Below, in pieces: positions 38,393 to 50,300 of a stretch of DNA of 64,000 nucleotides. The first letter of the stretch is position 1. Every line of letters starts with the position of its first letter. The DNA lies in the NCBI RefSeq assembly GCF_037975245.1, contig NC_092574.1:10751213-10815212 (forward strand), written 5' to 3'. Below the pieces are notes generated by a model. The model searched no databases. It had not been told where the DNA came from and was given only the letters and a program-made list of their open reading frames with translations. The translations under genes were made by a program, and so were the position numbers. The stretch is from Apostichopus japonicus. Its lineage: Eukaryota > Echinodermata > Holothuroidea > Aspidochirotida > Stichopodidae.

Positions 38393-41300
38393 CTGAGTAA
38401 TAAAAAAGACAAAGATTTTTATTAAAATTAAAATTTTAACCAAAATTAAAGCATCTGGTCCCCATGTCTGAGGTCCCCACCCCTCCCCCATCTCACCCAC
38501 CCACTTCAGATAATTAATTCAGTTGTGCTTTACCAGTAACAATTGTAGCAATTGCCCCAAATCGAAAGTGACACCATTTTCAAGACAACGATTCCATGAT
38601 GTATTTTCTTCAGTACAAGAATGACCTTTAGCCCAGATAAAGCTAGACCTAGGTGTTACAGTATCAGATAAATATGTCAGAAAACACAGCAGAATGAAAA
38701 TACAGAATAGATAATATTTGCAAGCAGGTAACTTGATTCTTCATTTTGTTTCGCAGAGTGAAATAAACAAAATTCTGATGGGTTTCAAACATCTGTTGGT
38801 GATTCAACTATTAAATTTAACAAAATATACCATGTTAATCAATTAATTGATTGGTTGATGGATTGACATGCCTAGATATGTTGCAAGACCAACATATGTG
38901 ACACAAACCAAACCGTTGGGTGAATTGTCTACCGTATGTTACTGGATTAATCGCTACAAATGTTTTTTTTGGGGGGTGTGGGGGACAGGGGGTGGGGACA
39001 GGACCTGGTGATAGACCCCTTCACTACAATTTGGGCAGTTTTGACAAAGTGAACCTGTGATATCACAACTATGCCCAAACTGTTTAACATTTTGGAGGAT
39101 TTGGGGTATTTTCCAAATTTCCTTCTACCCAAAAGTCAGATGAATTTATGCTTGAATGTATTTGTATTCTAATTTTAGCCTTTCTTGATTTTAAATTTTC
39201 TGGTTATTAACAATAATAAAAAAAACGTCTGAAGCATTGCTTTAATAAATAAAAGAACCAACCATCTATGCACCCTACCCACCCACCCCCCTCCCCCACC
39301 CCTGCCCTAATTATGGCTACGTTACCCGGAATCCTCGGTGAGCTCTGTTTTTCATTGCACCCATAAACTCTCTCTGTAGTAATTTACCGTCACCTGAGTA
39401 GTAATAAAAGAAATCTCATTTCCTAACACATGGTTCTACATGCTCAGGCACACAAACAGACAGACTAACTATGAAATAATAAACACGTATATCTTATTCA
39501 TCAAACATTGATGTCAAATAAAAGAGGTGCCTTTTTCTTTTTTTTTCTCTTTATTCTTGAAAAGGATAAATGGCAACTCCAAATTCTTACATGTAGAAGT
39601 CTGATGTTAGTCTGTGGTGTAGTATTTCCCACCAAGACACTTGTTTTGACATACACAGAGATACAGTTATTGCAATGACATCACTAGTTATCTTCTAGTC
39701 TGTATCATCTTCCCAAACCTAGAATCTCATAATTATAGCCACTTGCTCAACAACAAAAATGACAGTGCATAAAATATCTAACTTGCTAAAATCAAATTCA
39801 ATCTTGCATTTTGACTTGAATTAATACCATCTTTTTGTCTATTGTGCAAACAATGAAATCTACAGCCATTTAGCCAGACAAATAAGTCTGAATTTCGAGG
39901 CCTGAATCTTCATCTAACATGATGAAGGGTAAGGTGGTTTAAGATAGCGTGTGGTGGGTAAGGGGAAAGAGACAATGAGGAGGGTTGAAGTGGGGTGAAA
40001 GTTAGAATTGTACATGAAGGGTTGTGTCAGACCTGTGCAGAGAGAGGTGGAAGTAAAGTGAGGTGCGGGTAGTAGAGAGAGGTAGCTGGTTAGTGGTATG
40101 TGTTTGAGTGGTATGTGTTTGAGTGGTGTGCAACGGGGACAAGACAGAACAGGGTGAATGTTTTCCAGCAAAGGGCAATGGTGGAAGTAGGTGCAGCAGT
40201 ATGAGGTTGGTCAGCGATGTGGGGTGAAGTGGCTCTGAATAATAATCAAAGCAGCAAGTTGCAGGACGAGATAAGTTGACCACTTAGGCTGACATAAGTT
40301 GCAAATGTGGAGTGAGGTGGGTTTCAGAAGGATAAAGTGGTACTGTTGTTGTGTGAGGTGGGTTTGAGACACAGCATGAGATTAAGTGTTGTTTGAGGTG
40401 GGTTTGAGGCATGGAATGAGGTTGATCTTGAGTGAGGTGGGTTTGAGGCATGGAATGAGATGGATGTTCTGTGTGGTGTGTTTGAGGCATGGAATGTGAT
40501 TGGTGTTGTGTGAGGTGGGTTTGAGACACGGCATGAGATTAAGTGTTGTGTGAGGTGGGTTGAGGCACAGAAAGAGATTGGTATTGTGTGAAGTGGGTTT
40601 GAGGCATGGAATGAGGTTGATCTTGTGTGTGGTGGTGGGTTTGAGGCATTGAACGAGGTTGATCTTATGTGAGGTGGGTTTGAGGCATGGAATAAGGCAG
40701 GCGCGGCGGAACGGAAAAATTATTGGGGGGGCTAATGTGTGGAGACTATCTAAGCGGAGCGCCACCATCGGTTGGCGCGGAGCGTACACGAAAAAAAATT
40801 TGGTTTTTTCAAACCCCCAGATGGCCGGAAACGGCACTTCCCGAGTGTTTTATGCTGCGAATACCTAGCCCTAAAATATGGGTCTCAAGCCTGCAATTTC
40901 TCAGATTGCACGTAAAAGTCTGTAAAAACATTGTAATTTGTATATTCGATGGTGTTTTAAGAGAGTAGCTATTACTCGTAGTGTACTCGCAAAGACGTTT
41001 TTGAGCGTAGTAAGGGCAGTGGCGGAGCTAGGGGTATTGGTCAGGGGGGGCAAGAATGGAGTCTGTAGGGGCGCTTTCGACACTATCTAAGCGGAGCGCC
41101 ACCACAGGCTGGCGCGGAGCGTACAGAAAATTTTTGAGTAAAGTTACTCCCTAGATTGCAGGAAATGACCCTTTCCGGGCCTTGCTAATTTGCAGATAAA
41201 CGGAGAATAAATAGGTGTCGTCGCCATTTTGTCGGAAAATTACACCAACAGAATATGACAAATGTCAATAGGTACTGTATATTAGAGCGCAATAAAATAG

Positions 41301-44300
41301 TCAATAATCGCGAATAAGTTAAAAGTAGTGAAAAGCTGAAAAGGGTGCCAGCAGTCCATTTGAGTCCGTCAGGAGGGGGGGGGGATCCGCCCCCTGACTG
41401 TATATATGGACGCTCCGCCACTAAGTAAGGGGATGTTGGAGAACTGGCTGAAATGAGGCAAGTCATTGGCCTAAGACGAAGTTGTGTTACGCTTACCGGT
41501 ACTCACACTCACTGCTTCCACTTTTCACGGGGCGTGAAGACGCGGTTGGGGTGACAATGTGGTCTATAGCCAGGGGACGGGCTGAGGGACCAGGGTCCCC
41601 CAGCAATTACTAAAATTATTACACCTATAAAGTATATGTGTGCATCGGACAGATCGACAAGTATGCATTGAAAAATGGGCAGATGCACGTTTCGGAGCCT
41701 TGGTAAATATTGGGGGGGCTTATCATGCATTTGCCCCCTCAACTTTTTCATTGGGGGGGCTGAGCCCCCCCAAGCCCCCCCGGTTCCGCCGCCACTGGAA
41801 TGAGGTTGATCTTGTCTGTGGTGGGTTTGAGGCATGGAATAAAATGGATGTTCTGTGAGGTGGGTTTGAGATATGTAGGGTTATAGATTTGAAGAAGGAA
41901 TAGCCCATTGGTGACAACAGTCAGGATACAAGAGCAATGTGGGACAAAGCGGGCCTTAAAATATGGCAACAGAATACGAAAATATTCTTAAAATATTAAT
42001 GTTAATGTCTAGGTTACCCAAACTGAGATTGAATAAAGTCTAACTTACCGTCTTGGTCAAAAATCTGAAAGACTGTGTGTACTACATGATCAGCAAGTTG
42101 ATGGCCGGTAGTGACCAGAACAGCTCTCCTAAATTCATCTGTAAGATAAGAAAATTGAAAAACAAAAGTGGATTCATACATTGTAATCTGTTGTGATAGG
42201 TTTTCATTAATGTAGATGGAATTTATTACAGTACAGATGGAAGAAATAAAAAGAAGAATCATTATGAGACTGCATAGCATAGTTAGGAATAACAAACATT
42301 TGATATTAATACTGAATGAGAAAGAAATGTGTGAGAGTTTTCAGGTCCTTGGAAAGTTATATTCCAAATCAAAATTACTTCAGCCTACATATGATTTCAT
42401 AGTGTGAATATTCATAACAAGTTGAGTCATTTACATACCTCCAGACAATGACTGGGTAGTATATTGCATACATCCTCAGAACATTTATTAAGAATTGATT
42501 TCATACTATGAATATTCATAACAAGTTGAGTCATTTACATACCCCCAGACAATGACTGGGTAGTATATTGCATACATCCTCAGACCATTTATTAAGAGTT
42601 AATTTCATACTATGAATATATTCATAACAAGTTTAGTCATTTACATACCCTCGGACATTGGTTGATCAGCAAACGAGTACATCCTCAGGACAATTTCAAA
42701 GTCATCCAAGTTGTTGACAAACTGGAAAAAGTCTTTGAACTGCTCAAACGTTATACCCTGCAGCAATAGTAAAGAAACAAAGAAAATATTGAAATCCATA
42801 TTGAAAGAATATTACAAAGATTGCCATAACTCTTAAATATCTTTAAGATTCCTTTGCTTGTTTATGACTCAGGTTTTTAATACCAACTTTGTTCGAATCT
42901 TGCTCTGTGTCAATAATGCCATCATTAACACTGCCTATTAAGTCTGCAAAAGTGGCGGAGTATTTTAGCTCTTAACATCAGACAGTAAATTAGTCGGTGC
43001 ATGACACTGACATCTTTAGCCCAGAGTATTCTATGCAAATAAAGCTAAGCCTAAAACTCATCAGTTTTTTGAAAAAACTTTTACGGACAGTTGTTATCTG
43101 TAGTATCTCATCACATTCGTGCCATTACCTGACACCAACTCTTTGGGCTCATATCTTGGAACTGTAAGAGTTGAGTAAAACTGAAAACATAAACCAAACT
43201 GGATGCTTTTGAAGGAGTATAACAAACCTTTTCTTCCTGGGTCCTCTCCCGCACCATGTCCAGGTAATCTTCTATCTCCTCGTCGTCCAGGTTGGTGTAC
43301 TTGAAGATGGCCTTGGCAAACTCCACCTCGGAGATGGTCGGCATTCCTTTCGACTGTTCTTGAAAGTGCAGAAGTTGTTAATGGAATCAATATAATGACA
43401 GCATTTTGTATTTATAACTGAGCCAAAACCTGATCGATCGTGCTGAAAAAAATTTGGTGGCTGTTTAAATTATCAAACAATTGTTATTTTGTCAAAAAAT
43501 TGAGCCCTCCTCTCAAAGCAATGGCTGCTTTGTTTGCTTTGTCCATTTCACTTATTAAGTAATAAAGCCGCCTACATTAATTACTACAGTAATTAAGTCC
43601 CATATCCTTTGAAATGAGCAGTGTACAATCACAGGAAGTGTTCCTCGGTAACTACCCTCTAGTATGCTTACAATCAACTCATAATTACCCCCCCCCCCCC
43701 AACCATCCTCATCACTCACATATGGAAACAATTTTCACCACTGAATCAAACATACAAGAACTTTCATCTTCAAAATTGTGCTCCAAATTTATGGTTAAAA
43801 AGTATTCAATTGATTTGGTATGAAAAAGGATATCTCCAACTCGAGAACTTCTGACTGCAGGTTATCCATAAAACTGAAAACAGAAAATAAACAATTAGAA
43901 AATGTTAGCACCAGCCCATGAATAATCCCCTACAACCCCCCCCCCCCATTCACCCAACCACCCATTCCTCCATACACCTATAAGAATGATGAGTATGATT
44001 ATTACAAAACTCCTCCTTTCCTGCCCTCCCCACACCTTCCCTTCCCCTACACATTCCATATATATCCCTGAGTTGTAGGCATATAACATTTACACCAATA
44101 GCTCACAAGGTAATGTTTCTATTGCTTCAACAGTGAACTAATAGTCAACATGGAACACACTATGAGCTCATGGATATTTTGACTTTTTCCAAGATAAAAT
44201 CTGTTTGCTCTGGAAATGCGGGAAAAGTGTAATGTACTGATTTAATTTTTAACTAACTTACAAGTACAGGATAATTTTAGCTAACGATACTGATTGATTA

Positions 44301-47300
44301 ACAGACCAGCTTGCTTCAGCTGATTGGCCAGATCAATATTCCATTATTCTTAACGTTATAATATCACCAAGGCATACTTTGATACTCTCAATCAGACCAG
44401 ATTATAAGTTTGCATCAGGCTATACTCTTACATGGTGCCTGGGACAGACCTCATACTACACACACGTACCCCCATAATACCCGCCCCTTCCATCACCCCA
44501 GAGTGATACTACAAACCTTGGAGACCAGGCTACACTTACATGCTGTCTCGGACCTCATCTTTGTCACATGTACCCCCATAATACCCCCTACCCCCTCCCC
44601 TCCACCACCCCAGAGTGGTACTACAAACCTTGGAGACCAGGCTACACTTACATGCTGTCTCGGACCTCATCTTTGTCACACGTACCCCCATAATACCCCC
44701 CTCTCCCATCACCTCAGAGTGATACTACAAACCTCGCAAACGTATCGTAGTCGAGAGTGTCCTTTCCTTTGGAGCCGAAGAAGTAACGCAGAAGGGTGGT
44801 TTCCTGAATGTGAAGTTCCTGTACTCATCATGCATACATTGAAGGAATAAAACAAAGATATGCAACGTTGAACAAAATGAAACCCATGTTACAAGATAGG
44901 GTGGTACACTTATATAATTCCCAGAGCAGAAACTAGCCAGTGTCAGTGAAACCCCCTCTCCTTCCATACCAACCACCCCCACCACCAATCAGGACCATTG
45001 TTACTGGTCATGCATCACAAGGGTTGCAATACGATCTTGTGTCATTCATATTGATCAGAATAATTGTTCTGGTTAGAACTGGTTTTGATCCTTAATCAGT
45101 TTGCTTTCTTTGTTTTTTCATTTGGTGCAAGCTACAGTCGGTATAAAGGGGGAACACGATGTGCAAGCTACATCTAATATGTCATTGTATGTTGAAGAAA
45201 GTCTTTAATATATAACTCATCTTGGGAGTGGGTCCATTGAGCTACACACATTTGGTATATATCACTGGTTACTCACCATGATATCGATAGTTAAAAATCA
45301 AATTCAGCCAGGTACAGAAATCAAATCGGTATTAAATCCCTACTTATACTTTAACAAATATAATCTAGTCTTTAAACAAACTTATAAACTCATAGAAAAC
45401 CGAAACATTTTCTGGTTGCAGCATGTGACAGACTGTGTGACACACGTCACAGACTGTGTGACACACGTCACAGACAGTGTGACACAATTATTATACGTCA
45501 GATCATAGTTAGTACCACAGCAAGCATGTTGTTCACTTCACTGCAAATGGAAGGTGAGTCTTTTCATATGGAAGATAACTACTGAAAATGCACATTCTGC
45601 ACTTGATTGTGATGGGTAAGAGAAATTAAAAACTGCAGGGTATATACTCTTTTCATATTGTTAGGAGTAAAGCAGGAGGGAAAAGGGGGTTCATATTCAA
45701 AAATTCTAATTCACAAAACTTATGTTGATGATTGTGGGTGCTATAGTCATATGTATGGTCCACAAAGTTAAAAACAAACTGAAGTGATTTTCACTGCTTC
45801 ATGCATAAATGAACTGTTAAACACACATTAGACGTGTTTCTAGCACATACTATATAAATATCATGTGCTACCTTACTTTAGTTGAGTATAGCAGGATTAG
45901 AACGACAAACAAATTTCTACAGAATCTTCCTATTGATACACCATACTTTAAATTTTCCATTTTTTGCTAACTTCTTGTTTCTTACTCCCCTTCCAATCAC
46001 CATTATACACTCAACACCCAGTCCACCCCCCCCCCCCAACCTCCCCTGACTTAAGCTGCATTGTGGGAATTGGTTGTTATTTGCCACTCAATTATGCCTC
46101 ATCATGAAATGTTCACACATAATTGGACCACGCAACCCCTCCCCCCCCCCACCCCTCTCAATCTAACAATCTAAACTGAGAGATCTACATGGAGCTTACA
46201 ACCAGTTGGCTGCGAAAAATAGTTGCACGGTGATCATTTCGGCACCTTATAGAAAAGGTTGTATCCCAGAAATTAAATGTTATTTCCAATCTTATGTTTT
46301 TGCATGATGTCATCATCATTCACGGTGGTTTTGGTGGACAGACTAACGTAAAAGATTCTGTCCTTGTGCATACTCATCTCTCCTGTGGTATGACATTAAT
46401 AGCAAATACAGTCTTAACATGGGATCAGTGTTATTAAACGTGGTATGATATTAGCATATACAGTCTTAACATGGGATCAGTGTTATTAAACCCAATATGG
46501 CCATGAAGATATAGATTGTACAACTGAAATGTCAAACCTGCAAATCCCCAAACTTGGACATTTATATGCTGTTCAATCAAGTCTGAGAAAGACTATTAGG
46601 GGAGGGAGGGAGGGGAGGGAGGGGAGGGAGGGAGGGAGGGGAGGGAGGGGAGGGAGGGGAGGGGGGAGGGGGAGGGGGAGGGGGAGGGAGGGGGGAGGGA
46701 GGGGAGGGAGGGAGGGGAGGGAGGGGAGGAAGGGGAGGGGATTGTTACATGATTACAAAGGGAGGATCAAAGCATTATACCATTTCTTGCTGCCTTCTCT
46801 AGCTACAATATGAGCGATATCCATCAAAATGTGTTAATTATCGACTAACAAAACCAATATAACTGGATATATAATAGCTATACCTATAGCTAGCTATATT
46901 TGAGCTATAAGTATAGCTGGCTATACACCTGCTATATTATATAGGTGGCTACACATTAGCTATATATTGTTGAATATATGCACTAGCTATACCAATAGCT
47001 GGCCATATATTAAATAGCTATAAAGCTGGAGCCTATAATACACTTGCGACATGCATACTTGGCTACACACCAGCTACATCCATTGATAGCTATAATACAC
47101 TAGCTATAAACAGTCACTTTGCACTAGCCATGATACCCATTATGGCCGGCTACACAATTGAGCGTACAACTCGATCCATTCTACCATTATAGATCCGTGG
47201 CAGACCAGATCATATTTGTCATATATCATTGTATGCTCAATATGGTTTAACTTCCACAAAAATTGAACATCTTTGCAGAAAGTTGATCTCTTTTATTCAA

Positions 47301-50300
47301 ATTTGCATGATTTTTACTAATACTTTCTGAATGTGAGCTTCCATTACTGTTACTATATAAACACCAACTAATACAGAGTCCTTGATTGACCGAACTGTTA
47401 GAACCATCAGTATAATTGATGTCATAAGAGGAGCTATGCTAAATCTCTACATATGAGGAAGTATCAGTCGGTAGGATTTCAGTTGCAACTCCCCCCCCCA
47501 CCCCACACCCTCCTCCACCATCCAAATAAAAAAAAAATCATCTTTTCACCTTCAAACTCACAGACTAATTGTTTTGTTTTAGTATGGTCATTCACCTGGT
47601 CAGCCATAACGTTTCCTGTTAATTTTTGCAGTGGTGAATTATTTAAAATGTGTTAATTGAGACCTGTCACTTATTATAAAGCTACAGTCTATAATCTGCA
47701 GAGGCTAAAAAGGATCTTTTCAGCTGCTTATACACCGGTGTGGCTGCGAAAGCGTGGATTATAAATATTTACCCAAAAGCAATTTTGCCAATTACCTCAT
47801 CCACCTGCACAGCTTGGAAACGTTTCTTGGCCTGTTAGTATATATAATTAGGCATTTCAAAGAGGCCGTAAAATGGGAATTGTATCAAAATGGAATAATC
47901 ATGGAATTTTTCTTTTAAAGAGTGAAAATCAGAGGAGATTAATTAATCTTACACCACACCATTTGCATGATAAAATAGATGATTATCTTGTAGATTTCCT
48001 GCAAATTTTAACAGGTATCAAATTCTCTCTGACCCACACACCTCCCTACCCCCCCAAAAGAAAACCCACCTTCACCCCATGGTAGATTTAATAATAATAA
48101 TTATAGCTACATAAATGAAGTTATTATTTCAGGATAAATCTCATTGTTGTCCCTGTCCCATTTATATTATTCACCCAATCTCCTGCCAACTCCCCCCACA
48201 CTCCCCCACCACCCCCCCCACCAACACCTGTGCTGTGGCCAGGTGGATAATAGGCAGTGGCATTTCAAGCAATGAGGCTTAGCAATCAGGAGGTTCCTGC
48301 TTCGACATCAGGCCGGGTCATAATAAGGCCGGTTTTCATCCAAGAGCAAATCTATGGTTTTCCCATCTGACATAGTTTTCCAATTTGCAAAGATGTCAAA
48401 TTTGAGCTAAAACATTGAATTGGAAGCCACCCTACATGAAACCCATAAACCATTGTGAGCTTCTCCCACATACATGGTCGCTTCAGCATCATAAAAATAA
48501 TGAATCACTCTCCATCCTTGAAGCCATGCCCCCTTTATGCAAGCTGACAAGCTGACAAAATCTCAGTTACCAACAAGACAATGCAGCTTTAACATTTGGA
48601 TAGCAATTCTTATAGCAAACTTGGAGTATTTTACTCCAATAATACACCCTGTTAGATCTTCCATTTTTTTAGTAAGCAACTGAAGGCTATTATGAGCGAG
48701 CAAATCATCAATTTGCATTAATCCTCAATATTTCCTTGCCAATAACTGTATTTACAATTTATCACATTTTTTCTAAAGCAAAGAGAATTATGAAACTTTC
48801 AAGCTCTACAAAATTATTGCATATATTTGAAATCAGCGATCACTCTAATGACCTAGGTTATAAAAGCCAAAAAAACAAAATTGGGATTGTATTGGTTGTT
48901 TGGAATGATACAGCAAACGTTTTTCAATATCATACAAAAATTTACTTAAAAATTATCCAAATGAGTTGTTTCGTTGATAATTCTGTGGGATATCATAACT
49001 CGATTCTTCCAACATACCAATCTCGATCCAGAATTATGCAGGACAGTGGGTATCATTGAGAGAGTAGGATGCGAGCAGACTTTAATTTATTGGAAAGGAA
49101 GTTTGTTTCTGGATTTTTGAATTTGTTTTAACAATGTACCATGTTTATCTGATACTGGCAGTTAGGGTACATTGCATGTTTATTTTGAGTCCTGGAGTGG
49201 GGGAGGGGAGGGGAGGTTATCATTAATAGTCCCACTGTTGGACCTGCCACTGACAACTCTCATTTATAAATAGATTACACTATTTCGATCGGGGAGACCT
49301 GAGCACGACCCCTTTTTTCGAAAATGTCCGCAATACTACCCAAATCTAGAAAGGCAATTCAAATCTGTGGCTTCTTGGAAAAGTAGAATTGACAATAATT
49401 GTTTTCATATTCTATATAGAAACAATAGCTGACCTTTATTATTTGGTTAGTAGATGATATGAAGAAGAATGAGGTTAAAGTTAAGTTCAAGAATTATCAG
49501 TGGGAAACACCACACACACCAACAGTGGCAACTACTGATTTGTTGTGCACGAAATGCCAAAGACATTAAACTCGTTAACACACTTTACATTTCACACGAT
49601 TGGGCGTACAGTAGGAAATGCATGAGGTCGATCTGTCTTGAAATTATGAAAACAACAACAAAACAAAAGTTATATCTTTCAGATCCTAGGTAACATTATG
49701 ACATGTTAGATTTACAAAATGCCAGATACCACTTTTATAAGGCTAGAATAGTCCCCAAATGGAGCAAAAGCATTTTTTCTTAGCTGTTTTAGGGGAAGTT
49801 GTTCCTATCACAATGATATCTGTCATATATTATAAGCCAGAAATGATGGTTGGATTAATGTCACCTTTAATTTAGTTGCAGTACCTCAGTCACCATGAAA
49901 TGTTATTGGTGTGAAGGGACCCGGGTATCATAGTGTTTCTATGAACCCAGTTTAGTTATAGACAATTGATAAAGTGTCAATTATCTATATTAATGTTATT
50001 GGTGTGTAGGGACACGGGTATTGTAGTGTTTCCATGAACCCAGTGTAGTCATAGATAATTGGTAAAGTGTCAATTATCTATAATTATATTATTGGTGTTT
50101 AGGTACCCGGGTGTCAAAGTGTTTCTATGAACCCAGTTTAGTCATAGACAATTGATAAAGGGTAAATTATCTATAATAATGTTATTGGTGTGAAGGTACC
50201 CGGGTATCAAAGTGTTTCTTTTAACCCAGTTTAGTCATAGACAATTGATAAAGTGTGAATTATCTATAATACAGTTATTAGTGTGAAGGTACCCGGGTAT

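Noticed and set aside
44410..44850. 146-codon plus-strand frame over the exon 6 region
   Set aside because: Antisense to MICU exon 6 and mostly translation of the donor-linked tandem repeat.
46529..46813. Gly/Arg-rich 94-codon frame
   Set aside because: Produced by the purine minisatellite; no flanking coding evidence.
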